NCBI GenBank assembly: GCA_014529385.2 | Contig: CM043963.1 | Location: 108,382,412-108,446,411, forward strand | Source: Adiantum capillus-veneris | Taxonomy: Eukaryota; Streptophyta; Polypodiopsida; Polypodiales; Pteridaceae | DNA length: 64,000 bases | Direction of reading: 5' to 3' | Shown: positions 21,838 to 32,539 of the stretch, piece by piece | How positions within the stretch are numbered: position 1 is the stretch's first letter | Layout of the letters: the number at the start of each line of letters is the position of its first letter | The notes under the pieces: generated by a model | The model's input: the letters and a program-made list of their open reading frames with translations, nothing else | Told to the model about the DNA's origin: nothing | Databases searched by the model: none | Made by a program: the position numbers and the translations under genes

Positions 21838-22954
21838 TGTGGGACGGGTGTCTAACCTCACTATCCTATCTTATTGAAGATTTAGCGAGAACCACGATTA
21901 AATTTTCAATCCATGGGACGAAGCTGACTCGACTAGTGCATAGAGGCTACAAGAAATTGTCAATCTCTCGGAAAACAACAACAACTTGCATCTAACTCAA
22001 GCTACACTCAAGTGATTGAAATCACCAAAAGCCACTCGCTCATCGACAAACAAATCACATCCGTTACAGCATCAAATGACATCCAAACTTAATGAAACTT
22101 CTAGGACAAGTTTATAAGACCTAAGCACACATGCTTATGGTTTCAAACCCCACTTTGAGTCAAGTGCCAAAATCGCGATTATAGTTTTTGATTTTGATGT
22201 GTAAATTCCTACTTATGATGAAATTAGGCCACGGTTTCGGAGATGCCAAAAGCTACAAAATACCATGAAGTGTTTACGTCAATGTGTAAAGCTCTTACCT
22301 GCGGTTGCAATGCAACAAATGCAACTGCAATGTGACAACTGGGGAGGGAGATACCTCCCAAGACACGCTGTTGATCTCAATCATAAATTTGTAAACAATG
22401 AAAACGGGAAACGTAGTAAGACAGCTTATACATTCGACCTCATGGATACTGATCACTCAAGTTAAGAGATGACAACTAGAGCCTCATGAGACCAAGTCCG
22501 ACTGATACCACAAGTCTTCTAAATGTAATTACAAAAAACCCCCCCTCTTAGCCCTGAAATCTTCAAGCCTCAAAACAAAACAAATGGTTTTGACAAACAA
22601 GTTGAAACCCCCAAAATTTTCCCATTTCCAAGATTTGTTCAAGCGTGAGAAGGAGAGAAGTGAGCACCGTTAGCTCACGCTGTGTATTTCATTATCCAAA
22701 ACTTACAAATAACTTACAAAAATTGGCTTTTATACCTTAGCCAAGGTTTTTGGTGGTCAAAACTAATAATTTGGGAGCCCTAACTAAAGATAGGTAATGA
22801 CAGGTTGATATAATCTGGAAGCTTGTAGCCCCGGCTCATCAATTACAAGGTTTTATCCGAAAAAGAGGAGTTACAATATTCTCGATTTATCAAAATAATG
22901 AGTGTGTTTACAATAAGAGCTCCGAAAAATTGTATTTGGGTTAGCTTGCTAACA
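21838..22954 (-). repeat. 5' LTR of element 2
   Basis: 1117 bp, starting TGTTAGCAAGC on the minus strand and ending CGTCCCACA. TATA box at about 22727-22734. Compared with the 3' LTR it carries about 300 extra bp (about 22347-22643) and lacks about 100 bp near 22178. So the two LTRs differ mainly by large indels and the insertion is not recent. The core AATCGCGATTATAG at 22171 is a remnant of the element's palindrome. Confidence 0.82.
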
Positions 22955-22959
22955 TGGCT

Positions 22960-24165
22960 AGTGGTCTATGGACTTTGTGAGGTTGCTGTTGCGTAGGGAA
23001 CACTGTGTTGGTAATCTGGATCTACCTAGGTGCTGGCTCTAGATCCCTTTGGGTCTCTTCTACCGAACTCATTAATTGCTTGACTCGCTCGATCTCCTCT
23101 GTAGAGTTTGGGTAAGTTACTATCTTCTTCCTGGGTCCTGGCCATTGTGGCTCATGACCATATTTCTTGTTTGTTTCTTTCCTAGTGGTCGTTTTAGTCT
23201 CCATGGTTTCACCTGAATCAGAATCCTCTTCAGCGTCGTTCATATATACGGGGTCATCACCAGTCCCTATGTTGGTCTTTGAACTGGGGTCTGACTTTGT
23301 TGCATTTTGCGATCTCTTCCTTCGTGTTTTCTTCTTCTTATGAGATTGTGAAATTGATGCCGTGTCTCTTTCTTCAAGAATATAATTTTGGTTTTGGAGC
23401 ATCAATCATGTGAGTACATTTACTAGTACCACGTGCGTACTTTGTCTTGGCTCCTCAATAACCTCAATTAAATTCAATGGTGTTATCTTTGGTGCATTTG
23501 GATTATTAGGACATTGGGCAATATCTATATCTACATGAATATCATAGATGTGCTCGCTTGATTGGTTTGCATTAGTGTGGCATTCTTTTGTAATCTAATA
23601 GGACATTCAGCTACACGATGTGGACCTCCACAATCATAGCATTGAAGAGGTGGTCTCTTGGCAGTGTAATTGATATTTTGGCCTCTTGCCGCAAGAGCAG
23701 CTACTTGATAGACATGTTTGACTTGTCCCCAAGAGTCCTCCATGTAGTATTGTGGACTTTCCTCAACGGCATCAATCCCATAGGCAATATTAGGGTCTAT
23801 ATCTTCCTCACATCCTTTCAAACCAACAATAGATATCTCAGAACCCACTTGATTCACAAAAGTGATTCTCGGATGTGGTGGTTGCGGTCCTAGCACTGGA
23901 GGTGATAGGGTGTTGTTGGAACATTTTGGGCCCTAGGGACCATGTGTTGTGACGTTTGTTCAAAAGGTGGGGCCGGCATCAATGTAGGCACTCGAGGTGT
24001 GTCCGTCCATGCTAAGGTTGGCCTATTGGCCATCGCGCATTTACATACTATGCAATCCTTAGATTGATGACCATACCTTCCGCAGGCATTGCAATTCCCA
24101 TTAAATTTTACTCTAAAAGTAGGGCATTCATTGATACTATGCGGACCATAGCAAACTGTAGCATC
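22960..24165 (-). pseudogene. Gag of element 1, part upstream of the element 2 insertion
   Basis: Minus-strand blocks: FNGNCNACGRYGHQSKDC (CX2CX4HX4C zinc knuckle, about 24100-24050), a second knuckle LQCYDCGGPHRVAECPIRLQ (about 23640-23600), then a Lys/Glu/Ser-rich linker (23405-23022: KKKKTRRKRSQNATKSDPSS, NKKYGHEPQWPGPRKK). Frame breaks lie near 23900 and 23450. It continues across element 2 into 7921-7170. At its upper end (about 24165) it is fused to a copia gag piece. Confidence 0.6.
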
Positions 24166-24736
24166 ATTGTTGCTCCCTTCTTGGATACATATTGTATGTC
24201 TTCTTCCTCTTGCAAAATCTTTGACTCCAGCTCTTTACACACAGTAATGCAATTATTGCCTCATTATTGTGACTTGCATAAAGACAAACCAAAGTATCCT
24301 AGCCAGTTTTTTTGATTTTGTTGAGTGAATGTGAGTAGTAATAGTGCGCTTCACAGATAATGCAATTAGTGCATGAGCCAGCGCATCTCTTACCCACATC
24401 CCAACGTGATTGCTTGACCATAGGCGAAAAAACTCTAGCAACAATAGATCTGCAGAACTTGCAACATCCTTAACAAAGCTTGTATCCACAGAAGGCAGAC
24501 ATACATCAATGCCCTGCACAACATTCCAAATGCCCTTTGACACTAGAACATGCATCATCATGTAAGCCCACATTTTAGTCTCGCCATCACTACCACATAT
24601 ATGGTAGCTTGGAGAAGATGAAGAATCTCAAAGCACACAACAGAGAGTGTCAAGGGAAAAAACCTCCTTGTGTGGGAAAAAGTGTGCGGGTGGTCCTAAG
24701 CATGTTCACACCATTACTACCACATATATGGTAACA
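24166..24736 (-). mobile_element. Copia fragment: partial LTR and gag N-terminus
   Basis: Minus-strand translation HVLVSKGIWNVVQGIDV, AHALIALSVKRTITTHIHST and LYASHNNEAIIALL matches the gag of the copia copy at 61820-62362 (HILVSKGIWNIVQGVDV, AHALIVLSVKRTIVPHIRST, LYASHNEAKIALL). Above it, 24607-24736 resembles the start of the copia LTR (TGTTACCATATATGTGGTAG), truncated before its normal end. The gag is broken by frame shifts and ends at the fusion with gypsy gag. Confidence 0.7.
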
Positions 24737-26080
24737 GATGGTAACTCACTTGGATCAACCAGTTAAGGGATTTGATTATTTGTATCAACACAAACTGGGA
24801 CCTTTTTCCTTGAAATATTTGTACAAATGTGGACATGATGGTGACTTATTGTGTCTATATCTATGGTGATAACACAATTGTACCATCAAATAGATGGTCA
24901 TATTTTTATCAAAACTTTTGGAATTGAGTTGGAAATGCTAATCACTACCAAACTATCTATGATTTTGATAATTAGCTAATTCAAAAACCTCAATGTAACA
25001 ACCCTTCTTAACAACATCAATGTTTTCCTAAGATAAACATGCATTGGGTCAACTGATCCACTTGATAATCACCAAATCTAGTACTCATGTGTGGAACTAT
25101 CTACTCATTAAAGAAATGAAACTGAATGATTGCAATCAAATATCTCTTAAGAGACTATTCCTTTGGCCAAAAGGAACCTCTACTTAAATCTCGGACTAAT
25201 AGTAGAGCCTAACTCAAAGGAGATGCTCTAATGAGCAAAACATATTGCTCCCACTTTTCAACTAATAGTAGCGCCTATCTCAAGCGAGATGCCCTAATTG
25301 AGCAAAACTTATCATTCCCTCTTCTCAACTATCTTAAGTGAGATGCTCTAGCTGAGCAACACTAATTGATCTCTCTTCTCAAGAAACTCCTTTTGGAAAC
25401 TGGAATGCTTTCTACTAATGAAGATCAATCAAATGATTGATGAGCATTTGGGCGTGTGTGTAACACATAATAAAAGGTTGGCACCCGTTTTTTAAGTCCA
25501 CGGGTACACTTACTCTCCACATACGAAATAAATCCCAAAATTAGCAATGTTCTTTGTGTGTCTTAACATAAAGGGATCCTAAAAACATCTTTACTCTACA
25601 ATCTAAGGGAGGTTACAATGTCCCTAGTTATGGTTGCATGATAATTGAACCTACATACCTTTGCTTAAAATTCTATTGCATATTACTTCTAATTTGAGTA
25701 GCCAAATACATGATCCTAGATATGATTGAGGTTAACATCAAACTACACACTCATAGTGCTTTGAAATAGTAATGCTAATAAGAGAACTCATAATTAGCAA
25801 CACACGTGATACTTTCTCATAGCCATGTATAGATCGCAATATTTTGAAAGAGAAATAATGAACTGGAAACTCATCTCTTGCTCACTCTTAGTGTAAAGCA
25901 ATGGTCGTATATTGTTCCAAAAAGATACATATGGTAAAAGTACATCTAACCAAACTCTACAAAAAACAGAACATCTAGTTTATTTGTGGCTGATAGCCAA
26001 AATTAAACTGACAAGCGATCCAACTTGAGGGATAGCTCATAACTGGATATTCTAGTTGTTGATGATATGGGCTCTGAGTG
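24737..26080. other. Intergenic or decayed repeat, no gene seen
   Basis: No protein-like frame on either strand. It contains three diverged tandem units of roughly 55-70 bp at about 25195-25382, each with the phrase gagatgc(c/t)cta..tgagcaa and ending in a (t)tctcaa phrase. Possibly a decayed LTR. Confidence 0.35.
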
Positions 26081-26085
26081 TCATC

Positions 26086-27048
26086 CTACTTTGTTGCCCA
26101 AAGTATAGGGCAATATCTTTTGGCATGTGAATTTGACAAACAATGAAAGCATAAATTCTCTCTCTTTGCTCGTATAAAATAGCAGCAGATAGAAAATATG
26201 TAGAGCACGAGCCCTCCCGGGAGATTCAACAGTTGAAATTGATTATGTTTGTTGCAACCCTTTCTCATATGTGTCATATATCAAAGCTTCTACAGTTGTG
26301 TTTCCCAACATCTTTGGATGCAAATGAGTAAGTGAAGCCTTGATATCAGGATGGAGACCACGAAAAAAGCTCAAACTTTATGGGACTCATTTAATCCATC
26401 CCCGTCAAGGATAATCTAGCGATACTTGGAGATATAATTGCTTATAGAACAATTTTGCATGTCGCAGTTGTCCCATGCCTTACAATTCTTCTTTGCTTCA
26501 TTGCTAGGAAAAAAATATTTATAAAAGATACGCATAGATTATATCACCTACGTCTTGGTTTTTTGTGCAAGTGGATTAGCCATCCACCACTTGTATGGCA
26601 TGCCTTGCAAAGCTAACTAGTCTCTTTAGAATGTAGAGCATCTGGTGTTGAACATAGATGGTGAACATCTATCCACTTATACAAAAATGTATTGATTGCA
26701 TCTTTGTTTTGTTCCTGATCTTCACCAATGTAGATCGACTGCGACAAGTCCTTCATCCATGATGAAATTTTTGGGTTATTGTATCCCGCATGAAGAGATT
26801 CTAATGGTGGTGATCCCCCGTTGGCTCCTTGAGTAACCTCCATTAGAATCTACAACCGTTCCTTGGCCATCTACACCATAAAAATGTTAACTAGCTCCAT
26901 GAATGCAGTTAAGTTTGTACTTATGGCGGTCAAACTAGTCTCAATGTGTTGAGTTTGTTGTAAGAGTGTGTTGAAATCTTGCACGTCAACTAAACCGTGC
27001 TAAGTTTGTAAACATCATAAAACATCATTCTATGCTGACTCGGCATAA
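26086..27048 (-). pseudogene. Gag remnant of another retroelement
   Basis: Minus-strand reading gives VDVQDFNTLLQQTQHIETSL (about 26985), then NGGSPPLESLHAGYNNPKIS (26820) and, after several stops, a CX2CX4HX4C zinc knuckle CFHCLSNSHAKRYC (about 26140). The order fits a gypsy Gag but the capsid domain is not clearly recognisable. Element 3 is inserted at its upper end (TSD CCGTA), so the missing 5' part should lie right of 45374. Confidence 0.45.
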
Positions 27049-27053
27049 CCGTA

Positions 27054-27339
27054 TGTTGAGCCAGCAGAGGATCACACCCACATTTTTTGCTCACACCCAT
27101 CATTTTGTAACCATTGATTGTAATAAATGTCTTTCCGACATTAATTTTGATTTGAGCCATTCATTAAGTAACGGGACTCGATTGAGTTTCCAGCTTGTAA
27201 TCTCGAAGTAATTTCACCTGTTGACGTAATAATTAGAGATGTTCTCACCTCCAAGGCTGAGGTATATAAGCCAAAGTTTTGTAACCTAAAGGAGATTCAA
27301 TTATTAATCAAAGTGAGTTTTTGAGCGCCGTGACTGTGT

Positions 27340-27372
<33 letters not shown>

Positions 27373-27994
27373 TTATCTTCTTGCTACGCGAGCTACGGGG
27401 CCGCCATTGGAGAAGCGACACCGCCATTGTGTTAGCAACGGTGAGAGCTACGCACAGATACCAAGAGTGCGCGCTATCGGCTTCTATGTGTGGTAAGTTC
27501 CTACGAGCTTCGGTGTGAGTTTTCTTCCAACTCGTGTCGGAATAGAGCGTGCAGCATATCTATAGAACCACAACGAGTAGAGCTACACATTAGTACCATC
27601 GGGGTCAAGTTTCGGTCACCTGTATTTTTCGGCCTGTCTTCATACGCGTTTACCGCACGGAGTGGTTATAGGTTGATTTTGCAGTTCAAGTCTTTAGGGT
27701 GTTGTTCTTACCTAGTGCATAGACTTCCCCTTGAGTTTGAGATCGATTCGATGATTCTAGATCCTGTTTCGTATAGCATTCGTTCGTAGTAAGGATTTCA
27801 GTCACTTGCGTATTTTGGAACTTAGATTTGATTTCCTTAGTAGTGATTGTCATTAGAAGGTCGAGTAGGTGATTTGACACCCACCTAGTTGTTTCCATGC
27901 GCTTGCGGGTCAAGCTTCGTCCTCGTCTGACAAATTCTGTTGTTGGTTGAGTTCTCGCTATTTAGCTTCCGCTAGCGGCGTAACCGCCCTAACA
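27054..27994 (+). repeat. 5' LTR of element 3
   Basis: 941 bp, TGTTGAGCC to CCCTAACA. TATA box at 27263-27270 (AGGTATATAAGCC). Downstream are a (GA)n run (27341-27371), a splice-donor-like TGTGGTAAGTTC near 27490, and CATACGCGT at about 27640, which equals the centre of the internal palindrome. The frame at 27490-27789 is a by-product of this sequence and is repeated in the other LTR. Confidence 0.95.
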
Positions 27995-28015
27995 TTTGGC
28001 GCCGCTGCCGGAGAC
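27995..28015 (+). other. Primer-binding site of element 3
   Basis: TTTGGCGCCGCTGCCGGAGA directly follows the LTR and is near-identical to the tRNA-Asp complement used by Athila/Tat-like elements. Confidence 0.8.
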
Positions 28016-28534
28016 GAGAGCCCTAAGTAGGTGACCTTAGACTAATCCTACGAGGTGAGTCATATAAAATACTTTGTATACTTTAGTTAGAAAAGATCTA
28101 GGAGTGGTGGACTCCGAAGGTCTCGAGAGATACTAGGAAGTGGGGTATTCCTGGGTCTTCCGTGTTGACAGTATTTTTAGTTTAGCTTAGATTAGATTGT
28201 TTTTTATGGTGTTTAAGTGGTTGTTGACATAAAAAGCATTTGCTACTCCTTGTGTGGTAGTAAATCTCTTTATATTTTCAATTGCAAAAAATCCATTTTA
28301 TGATTAGAAGTAGCTTAGGTAGGGCCTGATTTGATCCTGATCTAGAGCTATCAATTGGTGTTCTATTTGCTTGATGTGTTTGATTGCATGTTAGATCACT
28401 GAAAAAGTCGCTTTGGTAGTGAAATATGCAATAAACAAAGTTCAGAAAAATTTTATGTGTAACTGATTGTTGCTGAGCACTTAAAAGAGCTATTGGAAGA
28501 GTTCTGTGCTGAAAAACTGGAAATCTGCAACTTT

Positions 28535-29238
28535 AGACATCATACGCGTATGATGTCTTAGGACCTAAACAGAGACTAAAATTGAAAATTTGACATTGCC
28601 AGAGTGTTTAGAAGGGGGGTTTTACCCGAAGATCAACTTAAAACAAGAACATTAACACTCAAAGAAACCCAAAAAGACAAGTCGGAGTCCAAGAAACGCA
28701 AAGAATAGGAAATTTTGGATTCAAATCTTGTTTTTACATTCAAACCTGACAAAAACACTTGAAACTCAATTATAAACATTGGAGAAGGTCAAAATCTGGG
28801 ACAAAAGACATCATATGCGTATAATGTCTTTTGGCACATCCACTGCTTAATTTTGATATCTGACCTGACAAGATTGTTACAGGCACTGTAGGCAGCATAA
28901 ATATCAAGTTTGGACCCAAATTGATGAAAAAGACATCATACGCGTATGATGTCTTTGACCTAATTTTGGACATATTTTGATACTTTGCTAACACATATCC
29001 ATTGTAATAGCTGTCTAGAGGTTATATTTCAAGTTTCATCCCATTTGGATCACAATTGACCCAAAAAACAAGTCAAAAGCGGAAAATTGCCAAGAAAAGC
29101 CTAAATTAGCCATAACTTGCTCAAACAGAGTTCAAACTGAATTTTGTGAGTGAACAGAGCATAAAGGGGTCACTGAGAGTGAGCATAACCAAAATAGTCA
29201 AAATCTGTGAAAAAAGACATCATACGCGTATAATGTCT
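28535..29238. repeat. Leader cluster of 24-bp palindromes, element 3
   Basis: Four copies: 28535-28558 and 28931-28954 (perfect), 28806-28829 (two changes), 29215-29238 (one change). The perfect form is arm AGACATCATA, core CGCG, inverse arm, usually preceded by an A-tract. Start-to-start spacing is 271, 125 and 284 bp. All are in the untranslated leader upstream of gag. Confidence 0.95.
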
Positions 29239-29405
29239 TTTTCAGCATAACAGTAACAAAATTCTCACCTGATGAAACAGAAGTTGTCCAACTGACAAGA
29301 TTAAACAATTGACAAAGAATCAATCAGTTTGGATCAATTCTGACCACAAAAACCTGGGAAAACAAATTGCCGAGACGGAAAAGCTAAAGTCCTTCAGGGG
29401 AATTG

Positions 29406-30113
29406 ATGAATTTGAGATCGGGCAGGAATCTCCGGAATAATCAACCAAAACAAGGGGAACCAGCAAGTGTCATATCAACCGAGGGAAGTGTAAACCAAAG
29501 TTGGGTGCAACCATTAGAGCCGATCTTTGAAGGAAGTGTCTCTGATACTTCTTCGGAGAGATCTTACGAGATTTTCACCGAAAACTTGGAACACTTGAAC
29601 CTGAACAACAGAGAAAATATGGCAGCAGGATCATCAAACCCTTCCACCACCATGAAGCTATTGTTCATAAAATACCAGTACGACAATGAGCAAGGTGCCA
29701 AGATCTACAAAGATGGAATGGACCGCTATTGTGTAAAGATAGAAGAGAGACCTAGTGAGTTCAAGGACTTAGTGCCTGTGAGCTATAGCGGAGATAGATA
29801 TCTAGATGACGAGGGTACCATGTACTTGGTAGTCCTAAACCCTGACATTGTGGACAAGTGGGGATTGATGGGCACCAAAGCCAAAATAGATGAAGAACTC
29901 GAGGAGAAAGCACCAATAATGAACTTCCCTAATGCGAGGTTAAGAAGAGAGAATGAAACTACAAGGATCAACACTGATAACATCTATGTGGGGCTATACA
30001 AATATAATAATGGGGAGCAAGATTTCTATTATAGATGTGAAGAACCCTACACCGGAGAGTTGACAGACAAAAAAAGACTCATGTCTTTACCTACACAGAG
30101 GGATCGGAAGTGA
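29406..30113 (+). CDS. N-terminal Gag of element 3
   Basis: Starts at ATG 29406 (MNLRSGRNLRNNQ). It is acidic and Ser-rich up to about residue 75, then a compact part with KYQYDNEQGAKIYKDGMDRY, YLDDEGTMYLVVLNPDIVDK and NIYVGLYKYNNGEQDFYYRC. It matches the element 2 ORF at 19823-19245. The frame ends shortly after an A7 run (30069-30075). In the -1 frame the protein-like reading continues (THVFTYTEGSEVKIAAYDKY) into the capsid ORF, so this is the N-terminus of Gag rather than a separate protein. Confidence 0.7.
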   Translation: MNLRSGRNLRNNQPKQGEPASVISTEGSVNQSWVQPLEPIFEGSVSDTSSERSYEIFTENLEHLNLNNRENMAAGSSNPSTTMKLLFIKYQYDNEQGAKIYKDGMDRYCVKIEERPSEFKDLVPVSYSGDRYLDDEGTMYLVVLNPDIVDKWGLMGTKAKIDEELEEKAPIMNFPNARLRRENETTRINTDNIYVGLYKYNNGEQDFYYRCEEPYTGELTDKKRLMSLPTQRDRK

Positions 30114-32539
30114 AAATTGCCGCTTACGATAAGTATGGCAGGCAATACTCAACAATGGGCAAGAAAGAATTAGAAGGATATACATACTTTGGGGGACCAC
30201 TACATCAGTATTATGTTACTTCTAGCTCACATAGACCAGCACCAACAACTGGAGTGCAAAACTCAATGACAACAGGAGGACAAAGAACTCAGGTTGCTGA
30301 CTCTTTCAGTCAACCTTGGGACTCGAAGCTCGGACCAATGGGATCATTACATTCCAGAGAGTCAATGGAGACGAATCGAGGTAGTGCAGTTCCAATCCCC
30401 ACCTATACCACTCCAGGTCCAAGGTTTGAAGAAGAACCATCACATTTACCTCCCAGTAGTAGATTCAGGGCAGAGGAACCGACAAGGGTAACCCATGATG
30501 TCCATGATGCTAGAGAAAGCTTTAGCCGAGACACAGGAGCAATGAGATTGGTAGCAGATCATAGACGTATGAGACCATCTCAAGTAGCCAAGTGTATGCC
30601 AAAGAAGTATGGTGGTTCAGGAGATCCGTATGCACATGTGTCACTCTTTAAGCAAGTCTTAAGAGCTGAGCAGATAACAGATTTCCATACACAATACGAG
30701 GGATTTGGTCTTACTCTAGAAGGTACTGCATTGACATGGTTTCAACCAATGAACATAGGGGGATTCCATGACATTGACCATTTGCTAAGAGAGTTTGCTG
30801 AGGAATTCTCAAAACGAGGGATTAAGCACAATACGGTCTCACAAATATATGCTTTTAAACAGAGAGAACACGAAAAAGTGAAGGAAGCTTCACTTCGCTT
30901 CAAACAATACATTGAGAGATGTCCAGTACGTGAACGACCACAAGATGACAGACTATCTGTTCTCTTTATTGAGGGACTGAGGAACGACACTCTCAAGAAG
31001 GACTTGCACTTGAAAGCTTGTACAAGTTTCGAGCAAGTAACGAGAGAGGCATTGTACTTAGTGGATAACTGTACGGTTTATGGAGAGGTGTCAGCAGATA
31101 CAGATTTTGCATCCAGTAGCTCCTCCTCCGTAGCGAGCGAGACTACCACTAAAAAGAATGTTCAAACAACAACCATGCCAAATGTAGAGCAAATGATAGA
31201 AGATGCTCTAAAAAGGATGGCACCATACCAAAAACCATTGCCAAAAACACTGAAATGGTGTGCTATTGAACAAAAATGGACAAATCATCCAACAGAGGAG
31301 TGTTATTACAACAAAGGGTATGTAAGGGAGCGTCAGTACGCACCTCCTGCTCAATTAGCACCACCTCAGATACATCCAGTACCTCGATACCCAACGGGAA
31401 GTGTACCAGGACCTATGGGGATAGAAAGACCGCAACCGGTATTGGGACAACAACCACCTTTACCAGGAGCAAGACCAGTGGGCATTAGATATGCACCAAC
31501 CTTAGAGAATCAGGAAGAACAAGCCTTAGTGCCTGTTCAAGCCTATTATGAAGAATCTGGTGCACACATGTCTCCAACTATGTATTACCCACCAGAAGAA
31601 CCCAAACAACCAGAACCATGGGGCATGATTGGGAATGTTGGAATACCAACAATTACAAGTGCTTCTGATGAAGAGAGATACAATTTGGACGCAAGAACAT
31701 TGATGTTCATAGCTCATGGAGGGTTAACAGGACAAAGACCATCCTATCCACAAAGGACGAATCAAATGGGACCAAGACCAGCACTAGGACCCTGTTACAA
31801 GTGTGGAGGTGACCATCTGATGAATGTTTGCCCACATACGGAAATCATTAGAATTAACGCTTATTGCACTGAGTGTGGGGTTACTCACTTCATTGAGGAT
31901 TGTTCAAAGAATCCAAACAAAGTGCAAAAGACGACATTGAATATGCTAGAAACTATTCCTACCAGCAGTGGGTCTGAAAATGAAACTCTGATACCAACGC
32001 AAGTTGTTACTAGAGCTCAAGCTAAGAAAACCACTAGAGAACCTGAGAATGGAAAGTTAGCGACTGAAGTGGTTAGTCAAGGACCGCGGAGTCAGAAAAA
32101 TACATGGAAAGCTAGAAAAGCACGCATGAAGTTGAGAAAAGAACGTGAAGACGCTATTCTAGCTGAGGAACTAAAGCAAACTAAAGCTAAATTAGAAAAA
32201 CTTGAGAGTCAAAACGGGAAACGAGAGATGAGCCCGGAAAGAACGAAACAAAAGAGTATCAAAGAAACAACGAGCTTAAGCTCAGGGGGATCAGTGCTAG
32301 TCGACAAAGTACACGAACCATTGGACGCACTGATGAGAGCTTATGAAGCTAGGTTAAAGAACAACCAAACACAAGAACAGAGGTGGATGACATACCCAAA
32401 CGCGGAATTGGAAAAGCAGAGACTTGAAATGTGCCAGAGAATGATCGAGACTGCACAAGCCTTATTAGAACCACCAAAAGAAACAATGAATTGTGGAAGG
32501 AAAACCCAATTCAGCAAGAGACTATCGTTTCACGGGTAG
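30110..32539 (+). CDS. Gag capsid and zinc-knuckle region of element 3
   Basis: Over 800 codons. The retrotransposon gag capsid domain covers roughly residues 150-320: MPKKYGGSGDPYAHVSLFKQ, LEGTALTWFQPM, LLREFAEEFSKRG, SLRFKQYIERCPVRER, LSVLFIEGLRND. There follows a PKTLKWCAIEQKWTNHPTEE block, a Pro/Gln-rich stretch, and two zinc knuckles CYKCGGDHLMNVC and CTECGVTHFIEDC (about residues 563-600), both with an unusual CX2CX3HX4C spacing. A Lys/Glu-rich helical end follows. The first codons are read from upstream by frame shift; there is no ATG at the left edge. Gag forms the particle and packages element RNA. Confidence 0.85.
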   Translation: MKIAAYDKYGRQYSTMGKKELEGYTYFGGPLHQYYVTSSSHRPAPTTGVQNSMTTGGQRTQVADSFSQPWDSKLGPMGSLHSRESMETNRGSAVPIPTYTTPGPRFEEEPSHLPPSSRFRAEEPTRVTHDVHDARESFSRDTGAMRLVADHRRMRPSQVAKCMPKKYGGSGDPYAHVSLFKQVLRAEQITDFHTQYEGFGLTLEGTALTWFQPMNIGGFHDIDHLLREFAEEFSKRGIKHNTVSQIYAFKQREHEKVKEASLRFKQYIERCPVRERPQDDRLSVLFIEGLRNDTLKKDLHLKACTSFEQVTREALYLVDNCTVYGEVSADTDFASSSSSSVASETTTKKNVQTTTMPNVEQMIEDALKRMAPYQKPLPKTLKWCAIEQKWTNHPTEECYYNKGYVRERQYAPPAQLAPPQIHPVPRYPTGSVPGPMGIERPQPVLGQQPPLPGARPVGIRYAPTLENQEEQALVPVQAYYEESGAHMSPTMYYPPEEPKQPEPWGMIGNVGIPTITSASDEERYNLDARTLMFIAHGGLTGQRPSYPQRTNQMGPRPALGPCYKCGGDHLMNVCPHTEIIRINAYCTECGVTHFIEDCSKNPNKVQKTTLNMLETIPTSSGSENETLIPTQVVTRAQAKKTTREPENGKLATEVVSQGPRSQKNTWKARKARMKLRKEREDAILAEELKQTKAKLEKLESQNGKREMSPERTKQKSIKETTSLSSGGSVLVDKVHEPLDALMRAYEARLKNNQTQEQRWMTYPNAELEKQRLEMCQRMIETAQALLEPPKETMNCGRKTQFSKRLSFHG

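Larger units (their letters stand above)
7927..22954 (-). mobile_element. Element 2: 15.0-kb non-autonomous Ty3/gypsy element
   Basis: It is bounded by LTRs (7927-8850 and 21838-22954), with a PBS at 21816-21837 and a PPT at 8851-8862 placed for minus orientation. A perfect 5-bp target duplication TGGCT flanks it (7922-7926 and 22955-22959). Inside, in transcript order: palindrome-bearing leader, gag, first protease, a short integrase C-terminus, second protease, tryptophan tail, second palindrome cluster, and the extra ORFs. RT, RNase H and most of IN are absent. It is inserted in the gag region of element 1. Confidence 0.88.

Noticed and set aside
27490-27913. Open frames within the element 3 LTRs (both strands, repeated at 44907-45288)
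   Set aside because: They occur identically in both LTRs, carry no retroelement or host domain, and follow from LTR sequence composition.
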